This document shows, one piece after another, positions 42,029 through 50,221 of a DNA stretch of 64,000 nt. Each line of letters opens with the position of its first letter. Position 1 is the first letter of the stretch. This DNA comes from Pseudomonas arcuscaelestis (lineage in GTDB: Bacteria > Pseudomonadota > Gammaproteobacteria > Pseudomonadales > Pseudomonadaceae): the NCBI RefSeq assembly GCF_016881005.1, contig NZ_JACOPV010000020.1:54549-118548 (forward strand). Direction: 5' to 3'. The notes below the pieces were generated by a model. That model saw only the letters and a program-made list of their open reading frames with translations. It did no database searches and had not been told where the DNA came from. Made by a program: the position numbers and the translations under genes.

Positions 42029-43636
42029 TCAGTGACGGAAGTGGCGCATGCCGGTGAAGACCATGGCGATGCCGGCCTCGTCGGCTGCAGCAATCACTTC
42101 GGCATCACGCATCGAGCCGCCTGGCTGGATCACCGCAGTGATACCCACTTTAGCCGCGTTATCGATACCGTCACGGAACGGGAAGAAAGCGTCCGATGCC
42201 ATGACTGCGCCTTGGACCTGCAGGCCAGCATGCTCAGCTTTGATTGCAGCGATACGAGCGGAGTTGACGCGGCTCATCTGGCCTGCGCCGACACCGATGG
42301 TCTGGCGGTTCTTGGCGTAGACGATGGCGTTGGACTTGACGTACTTGGCCACTTTCCAGGCGAAGATCAGGTCGTGGATTTCCTGCTCGGTCGGCGCACG
42401 CTGGGTGACAACCTTGAGGTCATCGGCACCGATCATGCCTATGTCGCGGCTCTGTACCAGCAGGCCGCCAGTTACGCGCTTGAAGTCCCAGGCAGCAGCG
42501 CGCTCGGCCGTCCATTCGCCGCAAGCGAGCAGGCGTACGTTGGCTTTAGCGGCTACCACGGCACGGGCTTCGTCGCTGACGCTTGGCGCAATGATCACTT
42601 CGACGAACTGACGCTCGACGATGGCCTTGGCGGTTTCGGCGTCCAACTCGCGGTTAAAGGCGATGATACCGCCGAATGCCGATTCGGTATCGGTCGCATA
42701 GGCCAGCTCGTAGGCCTGGCGGATACCGCCTTCGGCGTCCGGGCTTACGGCTACGCCGCACGGGTTGGCGTGCTTGACGATGACACAGGCTGGCTTGACG
42801 AAGCTCTTCACGCATTCCAGCGCAGCGTCGGTATCGGCCACGTTGTTGTACGAAAGTTCTTTGCCTTGCAACTGCACGGCGGTAGCGATACCGGCCTCGG
42901 CAGGCTTGGCTTCGACATAGAACGCCGCGCTCTGGTGCGGGTTCTCGCCGTAGCGCATTTCCTGAGCCTTGACGAACTGGCTGTTGAAGGTGCGCGGGAA
43001 TTCGCTGCGGCCTTCAGTGCTCAGGGTTTCAGCCGTTTGGTTAACGGTGCCCATGTAATTGGCGATCATGCCGTCGTAGGCGGCCGTGTGTTCGAAGGCC
43101 TTGAGCATCAGGTCGAAACGCTGGGCGTAGGTCAGGCCACCGGCCTTCAGGCCTTCGAGCACCTGGGCGTAGTCGCTGGCGTTGACGACGATGGCGACGT
43201 CCTTGTGGTTCTTGGCTGCCGAGCGAACCATGGTCGGGCCACCGATATCGATGTTTTCGATGGCGGTAGGCAGGTCACAACCTGGCTTGGAGATGGTGGC
43301 TTCGAACGGGTAGAGGTTGACCGCGACCAGATCGATTGGCTTGATGCCATGCTCGGCCATGATGGCGTCGTCGGTGCCGCGACGACCAAGGATGCCACCG
43401 TGGATTTTCGGGTGCAGGGTCTTGACCCGGCCGTCCATCATTTCGGCAAAGCCGGTGTAGTCGGCAACTTCCACCGCGGCAACGCCGTTGTCCTGGAGCA
43501 GCTTGAAGGTGCCGCCAGTGGACAGGATCTCGACGCCGAGCTGTTGCAGCTCTCGGGCGAACTCAAGAATTCCGGTCTTGTCGGAGACACTGATCAAAGC
43601 GCGGCGGATCGGCAGGCGGGTAGTCTGGTCGGTCAT
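42029..43636 (-). CDS. purH: Bifunctional AICAR formyltransferase/IMP cyclohydrolase
   Basis: A 535-residue PurH (E. coli 529). The N-terminal IMP cyclohydrolase domain begins R-R-A-L-I-S-V-S-D-K-T-G-I-L-E-F-A; the C-terminal transformylase has K-H-A-N-P-C-G-V-A and R-Y-G-E-N-P-H-Q-S-A-A-F. It performs the last two steps of IMP synthesis. The ATG at 43636 is used because it has GGA upstream and the normal N-terminus; the ATG at 43648 adds only four residues. A terminator-like hairpin precedes it by about 30 bases. Confidence 0.95.
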   Translation of the reverse strand: MTDQTTRLPIRRALISVSDKTGILEFARELQQLGVEILSTGGTFKLLQDNGVAAVEVADYTGFAEMMDGRVKTLHPKIHGGILGRRGTDDAIMAEHGIKPIDLVAVNLYPFEATISKPGCDLPTAIENIDIGGPTMVRSAAKNHKDVAIVVNASDYAQVLEGLKAGGLTYAQRFDLMLKAFEHTAAYDGMIANYMGTVNQTAETLSTEGRSEFPRTFNSQFVKAQEMRYGENPHQSAAFYVEAKPAEAGIATAVQLQGKELSYNNVADTDAALECVKSFVKPACVIVKHANPCGVAVSPDAEGGIRQAYELAYATDTESAFGGIIAFNRELDAETAKAIVERQFVEVIIAPSVSDEARAVVAAKANVRLLACGEWTAERAAAWDFKRVTGGLLVQSRDIGMIGADDLKVVTQRAPTEQEIHDLIFAWKVAKYVKSNAIVYAKNRQTIGVGAGQMSRVNSARIAAIKAEHAGLQVQGAVMASDAFFPFRDGIDNAAKVGITAVIQPGGSMRDAEVIAAADEAGIAMVFTGMRHFRH

Positions 43637-43665
43637 TTCAGATTCCATAACGCGGTGGAGTCAGC

Positions 43666-43701
43666 AAAAAAGGCGACCTCATCGAATGGGAGCCGCCTTT
43701 T
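43666..43701 (-). terminator. Terminator-like hairpin between fis and purH
   Basis: On the minus strand AAAAGGCG (43701-43694) pairs with CGCCTTTT (43675-43668), with an inner CTC/GAG pair and a following T-run (six T in all). It lies 17 bases after the fis stop and 30 bases before the purH start. This leaves no room for a normal purH promoter downstream, so it may act as an attenuator or be read through. Confidence 0.65.
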
Positions 43702-43718
43702 CTGGTTTGGATGCTTGC

Positions 43719-44039
43719 TTACAACAAATCGTACTGCTTAAGCTTTTTTCGCAAGGTGCCTCGGTTGAGTCCGAGCAGCTCACTGGCCTTGGTCTGGTTG
43801 CCCTTGACGTAATTCATTACGCTTTCGAGCAGTGGCGCCTCGACTTCCGAGAGCACCAGGTTGTACACGTCCGTGACGGCCGCGCCCTCAAGATGGGCGA
43901 AATAGTTGTGCAGCGCCTTTTCCACACTGCCGCGAAGGGTCTGACCTTCTTCGCTCGGTGTATTCAGGTGCTGTTTCAGGTTGACGTTGTCGCTCACGGG
44001 CGTTGTTCCACTCACTAAAGTCTCGGTCATCATCGTCAT
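43719..44039 (-). CDS. fis: DNA-binding protein Fis
   Basis: A 106-residue Fis protein. The C-terminal helix-turn-helix is G-N-Q-T-K-A-S-E-L-L-G-L-N-R-G-T-L-R-K-K-L-K-Q, almost identical to that of other gamma-proteobacteria. The N-terminal part matches the P. aeruginosa protein. Fis bends DNA and controls rRNA and many other promoters. The start shares ATGA with the dusB stop, so fis is translated with dusB, as in E. coli. Confidence 0.96.
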   Translation of the reverse strand: MTMMTETLVSGTTPVSDNVNLKQHLNTPSEEGQTLRGSVEKALHNYFAHLEGAAVTDVYNLVLSEVEAPLLESVMNYVKGNQTKASELLGLNRGTLRKKLKQYDLL

Positions 44040-45049
44040 GCGGCCACCCCTTGTCCGTCCTCTGTCTCAAGGCTCTGTTCACGATCGCGGAAAAAACCGC
44101 GAACGTCGGCGCACTGCGCTTGCGTATCTTCCAAACGATTGAACTGGGCGCGAAACTCCTTGGCGCCCGGAAGCGTTGCCAGGTACCAGCCGACATGCTT
44201 GCGGGCGATGCGTACGCCCATCACATCGCCGTAAAAGGCGTGCAGTGCAGTCAGGTGCTCCAGCAAAATGCTTTCCACTTCTTTCAACTGCGGCGCTGGT
44301 AATTGCTCACCGGTGCGCAGGTAATGCTCGATCTCGCGAAAAATCCATGGCCGCCCTTGGGCTGCCCGGCCAATCAGCAGGCCGTCGGCTCCGGTCGCGT
44401 GAAGCACGTCCCGGGCCTTTTCTGGCGAAGTGATATCGCCATTGGCAAAAACCGGGATCGACACCGCCTGCTTGATTGCAGCGATGGTGTCGTACTCGGC
44501 GTCACCGGTGTAAAGGTCGGCGCGGGTTCGTCCGTGTACCGCCAGTGCCTGGATCCCGGCCTGCTCGGCAATCTTTGCCACTATCAGGCCGTTCTTGTTC
44601 GCTCTGTCCCAACCCGTGCGGATTTTCAGTGTGACCGGCACATCCACGGCGGCAACTACCGCATGGAGGATCTCACTGACCAGAGCTTCATCTTTCAATA
44701 AAGCAGAGCCTGCAGCCTTGTTGCAGACTTTTTTTGCCGGACAGCCCATATTGATGTCGATGATCTGTGCCCCGGCCTCGACATTGGCCCGGGCTGCAGC
44801 GGCGAGCATCTGGGCGTCTCCACCGGCGATCTGTACCGAACGTGGCTCGGGATCACCTTCGTGAATCATGCGCAGACGCGACTTGCGGCTGTTCCACAAG
44901 CTCATGTCACTGCTGACCATCTCCGACACCACCAGGCCTGCACCCATTCGTCGGCACAGCTGACGAAAGGGTTGGTCCGTAACCCCGGCCATTGGCGCGA
45001 GGATCAGGTTGTTCTGCAGTGTATATGGGCCGATGCGTACCGCCGACAT
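44036..45049 (-). CDS. dusB: tRNA-dihydrouridine synthase B
   Basis: A 337-residue Dus flavoprotein. The active-site Cys is C103 in N-M-G-C-P-A-K-K-V-C-N, and the FMN region I-G-R-A-A-Q-G-R-P-W-I-F is near residue 235. It reduces a uridine in tRNA to dihydrouridine. First gene of the dusB-fis operon. An AT-rich region with AGATTT/AAATCT (45133-45149) upstream may hold the promoter. Confidence 0.94.
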   Translation of the reverse strand: MSAVRIGPYTLQNNLILAPMAGVTDQPFRQLCRRMGAGLVVSEMVSSDMSLWNSRKSRLRMIHEGDPEPRSVQIAGGDAQMLAAAARANVEAGAQIIDINMGCPAKKVCNKAAGSALLKDEALVSEILHAVVAAVDVPVTLKIRTGWDRANKNGLIVAKIAEQAGIQALAVHGRTRADLYTGDAEYDTIAAIKQAVSIPVFANGDITSPEKARDVLHATGADGLLIGRAAQGRPWIFREIEHYLRTGEQLPAPQLKEVESILLEHLTALHAFYGDVMGVRIARKHVGWYLATLPGAKEFRAQFNRLEDTQAQCADVRGFFRDREQSLETEDGQGVAA

Positions 45050-45180
45050 AGGAGTTCCCTGTTGTGGGGCCGGATCATTAGAGTTCGAAAAAGGGTGGGC
45101 ATGATACCCGCTCTCGGTGACCGGATAAAGATAGATTTGGATAAAATCTGAACAACTGCGGCGTTAGGCCGCGAAGTTGT

Positions 45181-45258
45181 AAGCGCCAAACATCAAGCTG
45201 CAAGCCAAGGAAGATCGGCGTATGGCCGAGTTTTCATGTGGCTTGCAGCTCGGCGCTT
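45181..45258. repeat. Extended imperfect palindrome upstream of dusB
   Basis: AAGCGCC (45181-45187) and GGCGCTT (45252-45258), and inside them AGCTGCAAGCC (45196-45206) and GGCTTGCAGCT (45240-45250), form a nested inverted repeat of about 78 bases. It shares the GCTTGCAGC core with the purH-purD element. Probably a small dispersed repeat of this genome; it fills the gap between the DUF3426 gene and dusB. Confidence 0.55.
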
Positions 45259-45270
45259 GTAACCGCCCGA

Positions 45271-46569
45271 TCATTCCGGCGAGCGGAAGCTCAAGCTGTA
45301 ATTGACCGCCTTGGGCCCCGGATCGAGGATGTCCAGGGCGATGTGGATAGGCACCTGGCTAGGCATCTCACCCTTGCCGGCCAGTTCACCGCTGAGGTAC
45401 TCGGCGGGTTTGAAGCGTCGGCTGGCAATCAGTTGACCATTGAGGTCGGCGAAACGCAGTTCCAGCAACGGGAACGGCTGGGAGAAGGGCGCACGGTTGT
45501 AGATGATTGCATCGACGATCAGGGCGCCATTGAAGTCCGGATGGCTGCGTACCACCAGGTTGCTACTTTTGATCCGCTCGATGTCGACGCGTGACGGCAC
45601 TTTGCAGCCCACTTGCGGGCAGATCTGCTGGAACCACGGGCGATACTGGTCTTGGCGGGCCAGTTCATCGAAGTGGTACCAGATGTATTGGCCCGCCAGG
45701 GCGCCCGCAGCCAGCAGCACCAGCAGGATCCATAGTAGACGCTTGCCCCAGTGCGCCTTGGGTTTCTGCCAGTCCAGTTGCAGGGGGTCGTCGACCAGGT
45801 CGAGCAGCGGCTCTTTGCGCGCGGGGCGGCTTGATACTGGGCCCAGGCCAGGTTCGCGGCGCTCGTCAAGATCGCTATCGAGTGCGTCGAGATCGTCCTC
45901 GGGCGCTTTGGCCGACAGGCGCTCGCCGGGCATTTCATCGAGATCGTCTAAAATCGGCTGGGGATGATGTGGGGTTTCGTCCAGATCGTCATCGAGGATC
46001 TCCGGATCCAGCGACAGCGACGGCTCGGTGCGCTCGCCCGGAGCCGGGGCGAGGTCCAGTGGTTCTTGCTCAATCAACGGCGGCTGTGGCTCGTCGAGCG
46101 TTTCGGCCAGGGTTTCGCGCTCACTGGCTGGGGTGCTGAACAGGCTGTCGGGCCAGTGCTGGTCGTCGCTCTCCGGCTCGTCGCGTTGAGCGCTGAGGCT
46201 GTCCTCGCGAGGAGGAACAGCCCTGAACTCGGTGGTCGGCTGGATTTCCCGTTGTTCCAGGCGCGCCAGCTCTTGGTCCAGGTCAAGCTGGTCGAGGTCC
46301 AGCTCGGCAGCGCTCCATTCGCGCGCACTGGCAGGCGCCGCAGGAGCGGGAACCGGTGTAGGGGCAGGCACAGGCACTGCTGGCTCAACGCTAGTGGGTT
46401 CGACCACAGGCTGTTGCGCCGCACTTTGCTCCAACAGCTGTTTGGCGGCGTTGAACACCTGCAGGCAGGCGCCGCAACGCACCACGCCGCGCGCCACGCT
46501 CAACTGGTTGTGGTTGACGCGAAAGCTGGTCTGGCAATGCGGGCACTGGGTGACGAAACTATCGGTCAT
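45271..46569 (-). CDS. Zinc-ribbon/DUF3426 membrane protein
   Basis: A 432-residue protein. An N-terminal zinc ribbon uses C9-x-x-C12 and C32-x-x-C35 (T-Q-C-P-H-C-Q; V-R-C-G-A-C). A long acidic, Pro-rich, probably disordered region (about 50-265) follows; one membrane helix at 277-298; then a C-terminal DUF3426 domain (S-N-L-V-V-R-S-H-P-D; L-E-L-R-F-A-D-L-N-G-Q). From memory, the P. aeruginosa gene lies in the same place beside prmA and dusB. Function unknown. Confidence 0.88.
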   Translation of the reverse strand: MTDSFVTQCPHCQTSFRVNHNQLSVARGVVRCGACLQVFNAAKQLLEQSAAQQPVVEPTSVEPAVPVPAPTPVPAPAAPASAREWSAAELDLDQLDLDQELARLEQREIQPTTEFRAVPPREDSLSAQRDEPESDDQHWPDSLFSTPASERETLAETLDEPQPPLIEQEPLDLAPAPGERTEPSLSLDPEILDDDLDETPHHPQPILDDLDEMPGERLSAKAPEDDLDALDSDLDERREPGLGPVSSRPARKEPLLDLVDDPLQLDWQKPKAHWGKRLLWILLVLLAAGALAGQYIWYHFDELARQDQYRPWFQQICPQVGCKVPSRVDIERIKSSNLVVRSHPDFNGALIVDAIIYNRAPFSQPFPLLELRFADLNGQLIASRRFKPAEYLSGELAGKGEMPSQVPIHIALDILDPGPKAVNYSLSFRSPE

Positions 46570-46609
46570 GCGGCGGTCCGGGTTATACAGAAGTTTATTC
46601 TAGGCGCGC

Positions 46610-47488
46610 TTAACGGCGGCGACCACTGATGCGTACCCAGCCGTCACGAACGGTGATCGGGTCGAGATCGAAGTCCTTGGTGTAAGCTGCGGCAACCTCG
46701 TCGCCTTGTTCGGCGAGGATTCCGGAAAGTGCCAGCAGTCCACCTGGGCGGACCAGCGTCGATAATTGCGGCGCCAGGGAAACCAGCGGGCCAGCCAAAA
46801 TGTTGGCGACCAGCACATCAGCCTGCATGGCCGGCATGTGTTCTGGCAGGTACAAGGCGAACTTCTCGTCGGCAATGCCATTGCGCCCGGCATTGTCGCG
46901 GGAGGCTTCCAGGGCCTGGACATCGATGTCAGTGCCCACGGCTTCGCGGGCGCCAAGTAGCAGCGAAGCGATGGCCAGAATCCCGGAACCACAACCGAAG
47001 TCGAGGACCTGGGCGTCTTTGAGGTCCTGGCCGTCCAGCCACTCAAGGCACAGGGCGGTGGTCGGGTGGGTGCCTGTGCCGAAGGCCAGGCCTGGATCGA
47101 GCAACAGGTTGACGGCGTCTGGCTCCGGCGCGGTATGCCAGCTTGGCACGATCCACAGGCGTTGACCGAAACGCATCGGCTGGAAGTTGTCCATCCAGCT
47201 ACGTTCCCAATCCTGGTCTTCGATGACTTCTGCCTGGTGCTCGGGCAATGCCGCGTCGGTCAGCAATTGCAGGTGGGCGAACACGGCGTCGGCATCGGTA
47301 TCGGCTTCGAACAGCGCCAGCAGGTGCGTGTGCGACCACAACGGTGTGGTGTTGAGGTCCGGTTCGAAAATCGGCTGATCTTCGGCGTCCATGAAGGTGA
47401 CCGAAACCGCGCCTACTTCGAGCAGGGCATCTTCATAGGTTTCGGCTTGTTCCGGGCTGATGGCCAGACGTACTTGCAGCCAAGGCAT
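46610..47488 (-). CDS. prmA: Ribosomal protein L11 methyltransferase
   Basis: A 292-residue PrmA. The N-terminal L11-recognition domain (M-P-W-L-Q-V-R-L) is followed by a class I methyltransferase with L-D-F-G-C-G-S-G-I-L-A-I-A and, before it, L-A-F-G-T-G-T-H-P-T-T. It trimethylates L11. The ATG at 47488 has AAGGTG seven bases upstream; a GTG three codons earlier is not used. Confidence 0.95.
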   Translation of the reverse strand: MPWLQVRLAISPEQAETYEDALLEVGAVSVTFMDAEDQPIFEPDLNTTPLWSHTHLLALFEADTDADAVFAHLQLLTDAALPEHQAEVIEDQDWERSWMDNFQPMRFGQRLWIVPSWHTAPEPDAVNLLLDPGLAFGTGTHPTTALCLEWLDGQDLKDAQVLDFGCGSGILAIASLLLGAREAVGTDIDVQALEASRDNAGRNGIADEKFALYLPEHMPAMQADVLVANILAGPLVSLAPQLSTLVRPGGLLALSGILAEQGDEVAAAYTKDFDLDPITVRDGWVRISGRRR

Positions 47489-47612
47489 GGCGGGCACCTT
47501 TGGAAAAATCTACTGGGGCAGCTCAAGGCTGCGCGAAGCCCGCCAGTTTACTTGAGTGGAGGCGGTTTGTGGAAATGCATCGCCTGCTGCGGTGTGCTGA
47601 AAAATCGGGTGC

Positions 47613-47650
47613 AAAAAAAAGACCCCGGTCAATGGACCGGGGTCTTTTTT
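47613..47650 (-). terminator. Strong bidirectional intrinsic terminator after accC
   Basis: GACCCCGGTC (47621-47630) pairs perfectly with GACCGGGGTC (47635-47644) around AATG, with eight A before and six T after. It ends the accB-accC transcript 15 bases past the stop codon and shields prmA. Confidence 0.92.
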
Positions 47651-47665
47651 ACATCACTTGCCGAA

Positions 47666-49021
47666 TCACTCCTGGTTAGCCAGTTTGTGTTCCAGATAGT
47701 GAATGTTTACGCCACCTTTGCAGAAACCTTCATCACGCACCAGGTCGCGGTGCAGCGGGATGTTGGTCTTGATGCCGTCGACGACGATTTCGTCCAGGGC
47801 ATTGCGCATGCGGGCCATGGCTTCGTCACGGTCTTTGCCGTAGGTGATCAGCTTGCCGATCAGCGAGTCGTAGTTCGGCGGTACCGCGTAGCCGCTGTAC
47901 AGGTGCGAATCGACGCGAACGCCGTTGCCGCCTGGAGCGTGGAAATGCTTGACGGTGCCAGGGCTCGGGATGAACTTGCGTGGGTCTTCGGCGTTGATCC
48001 GGCACTCCAGGGAGTGACCACGAATTACCACGTCATCCTGGGTGAACGACAGCTTGTTGCCTGCGGCGATGCTGAGCATCTCCTTGACGATGTCGATACC
48101 GGTGACCATCTCCGAAACCGGGTGCTCCACCTGAACACGGGTGTTCATTTCGATGAAGTAGAAACTACCGTTTTCGTAGAGGAACTCGAAGGTGCCGGCG
48201 CCACGGTAGCCAATCTCGATGCACGCATCGACACAGCGCTTGAAGACTTCCTGGCGGGCTTTTTCATCGATACCTGGTGCCGGCGCTTCTTCCAGAACCT
48301 TTTGGTGGCGGCGCTGCAGCGAGCAGTCGCGATCACCCAGGTGTACGGCATTGCCCTGGCCGTCGGACAGGACCTGGACTTCCACGTGGCGTGGGTTGGT
48401 CAGGAACTTCTCGAGGTAGACCATCGGGTTGCCGAACGCAGCGCCAGCTTCGGTGCGGGTCAGCTTGGCCGAGGCGATCAGATCCTCTTCCTTGTGCACC
48501 ACGCGCATACCGCGACCACCGCCGCCGCCGGCGGCCTTGATGATCACCGGGTAGCCAACCTTGCGGGCGATTTCCAGTGCGGTTTCTTCGTCTTCCGGCA
48601 ACGGGCCGTCGGAGCCCGGAACAGTTGGGACGCCAGTCTTGATCATCGCGTCCTTGGCTGAAACCTTGTCGCCCATCAGGCGAATGGTATCAGCTTTTGG
48701 GCCGATGAAGGCGAAGCCGGAGTTTTCCACTTGCTCGGCGAAGTCGGCGTTTTCCGCGAGGAAGCCGTAGCCTGGGTGAATGGCGGTTGCGCCGGTGACT
48801 TCTGCGGCGGCGATGATCGCCGGGATATGCAGGTAGGAGTCCTTGGAGGACGCCGGGCCAATGCAAACCGATTCGTCGGCCAGGCCCAGGTGCATCAGTT
48901 CACGGTCGGCCGTGGAGTGTACGGCGACGGTCTTGATGCCCATCTCTTTGCAGGCACGCAGGATCCGCAGGGCAATTTCCCCGCGGTTGGCAATCAGGAC
49001 TTTTTCCAGCTTCGCAGACAT
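47666..49021 (-). CDS. accC: Acetyl-CoA carboxylase, biotin carboxylase subunit
   Basis: A 451-residue biotin carboxylase. It starts L-E-K-V-L-I-A-N-R-G-E-I-A-L-R-I-L-R, with the glycine-rich ATP loop A-G-G-G-G-G-R-G-M-R and the signature Y-L-E-K-F. It carboxylates the biotin on AccB to start fatty-acid synthesis. The ATG at 49021 has GGAGAG before it and follows accB by 17 bases. Confidence 0.96.
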   Translation of the reverse strand: MSAKLEKVLIANRGEIALRILRACKEMGIKTVAVHSTADRELMHLGLADESVCIGPASSKDSYLHIPAIIAAAEVTGATAIHPGYGFLAENADFAEQVENSGFAFIGPKADTIRLMGDKVSAKDAMIKTGVPTVPGSDGPLPEDEETALEIARKVGYPVIIKAAGGGGGRGMRVVHKEEDLIASAKLTRTEAGAAFGNPMVYLEKFLTNPRHVEVQVLSDGQGNAVHLGDRDCSLQRRHQKVLEEAPAPGIDEKARQEVFKRCVDACIEIGYRGAGTFEFLYENGSFYFIEMNTRVQVEHPVSEMVTGIDIVKEMLSIAAGNKLSFTQDDVVIRGHSLECRINAEDPRKFIPSPGTVKHFHAPGGNGVRVDSHLYSGYAVPPNYDSLIGKLITYGKDRDEAMARMRNALDEIVVDGIKTNIPLHRDLVRDEGFCKGGVNIHYLEHKLANQE

Positions 49022-49038
49022 CGTTGGCTCTCCGCGGT

Positions 49039-49497
49039 TCAAACGATGGTGAACAGCGGCTGGTCGTACTCAACCGGCTGACCGTCTTCTACCAGAATGG
49101 ATTCGATCACACCGCTGGCTTCAGCTTCGATGTGGTTCATCATTTTCATGGCTTCGACGATGCACAGCGTGTCGCCTTTTTTCACGGTCTGGCCGACTTC
49201 GACGAAGGATGGCGAAGTAGGCGAGGCTTTACGGTAGAAGGTGCCGACCATTGGCGAACGAGCAACGGTGCCGTTCAGTTTAGGCGCGGCGGGTGCTTCG
49301 GCGGCGGCAGGTGCTGCGGCAGCAGCAGGCGCGGCAACTGGAGCAGCGGCGACTGGAGCCGGAGCGTAATACTGCTGGGCTGGAGTTTTGCTGTGACGGC
49401 TGATCCGTACGGATTCTTCGCCTTCCTTGATCTCCAGCTCGTCGATGCCAGACTCTTCCAGCAGTTCGATCAGTTTCTTGACTTTACGGATATCCAT
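49039..49497 (-). CDS. accB: Biotin carboxyl carrier protein of acetyl-CoA carboxylase
   Basis: A 152-residue BCCP: an N-terminal dimerisation part (M-D-I-R-K-V-K-K-L-I-E-L-L-E-E-S-G), a long Ala/Pro linker (about 45-75), and a biotinyl domain with the modified Lys in E-A-M-K-M-M-N. It carries biotin between the carboxylase and transferase. It is the first gene of accBC and follows aroQ on the same strand. Confidence 0.96.
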   Translation of the reverse strand: MDIRKVKKLIELLEESGIDELEIKEGEESVRISRHSKTPAQQYYAPAPVAAAPVAAPAAAAAPAAAEAPAAPKLNGTVARSPMVGTFYRKASPTSPSFVEVGQTVKKGDTLCIVEAMKMMNHIEAEASGVIESILVEDGQPVEYDQPLFTIV

Positions 49498-49595
49498 TAA
49501 TCATCAACTCCCAAGGTTCGGTCAGGGGCGTAAATATAAAAACGTGTTAGCAAACGTTTCTTGTGAGCCCCGGCCTACAGGCCAGGTTCTCGTCA

Positions 49596-50048
49596 TCAGG
49601 GCTTTGCGTTAGCAGCCAGGTGTTCCAGGGCAGACTCCAGGGCCAGCCGATAACCGCTGGCGCCCAGGCCGCAGATCACGCCTACAGCAACATCTGAAAA
49701 GTAGGAGTGATGGCGAAAAGGTTCACGCTTGTGCACGTTAGAGAGATGCACTTCGATGAATGGGATGCTCACAGCCAGCAATGCGTCACGTAATGCGACG
49801 CTTGTATGCGTGAAAGCAGCCGGATTTATCAGGATAAAGTCGACACCTTCGCTGCGCGCGGCATGGATGCGGTCGATCAATTCGTACTCGGCATTGCTTT
49901 GCAGATACTGCAGGTGATGGCCGGCGGCGCGAGCCCGCTGCTCCAGGTCCTGGTTGATCTGAGCCAGAGTAATGGCGCCATAGACCCCCGGTTCGCGGGT
50001 GCCAAGCAGGTTCAGGTTGGGGCCGTGCAGCACCAGAAGCGTTGCCAT
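49596..50048 (-). CDS. aroQ: 3-dehydroquinate dehydratase, type II
   Basis: A 150-residue type II dehydroquinase. The catalytic Tyr is in the G-V-Y-G loop, and His and Arg in F-I-E-V-H-L-S-N-V-H-K-R-E-P-F-R. It performs the third shikimate-pathway step. The order aroQ-accB-accC is widely conserved in gamma-proteobacteria. The AT-rich stretch at 50150-50190 upstream could hold its promoter. Confidence 0.96.
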   Translation of the reverse strand: MATLLVLHGPNLNLLGTREPGVYGAITLAQINQDLEQRARAAGHHLQYLQSNAEYELIDRIHAARSEGVDFILINPAAFTHTSVALRDALLAVSIPFIEVHLSNVHKREPFRHHSYFSDVAVGVICGLGASGYRLALESALEHLAANAKP

Positions 50049-50221
50049 CTGTGTTTCCTTTTATCGTTAGGCACAAACGTTGCGCGGCGACTATGCCGTA
50101 AACCGGCGGGCAGTGTCCAGTTGCCGACAATAGCCAGCACGATGACCGAGATTCACGCCAAATATGTGACTAATTTATTAATTTCGGTCATCGCTGATGG
50201 CATTTCAGCAGCCAGAAGAAG

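Noticed and set aside
42014..43741. Long open frame (575 codons) opposite purH
   Set aside because: Exact antisense of a conserved enzyme in a GC-rich genome; no family resemblance. The same holds for 58424-60235 opposite speA, 47066-48661 opposite accC and 25150-26190 opposite the slipin gene.
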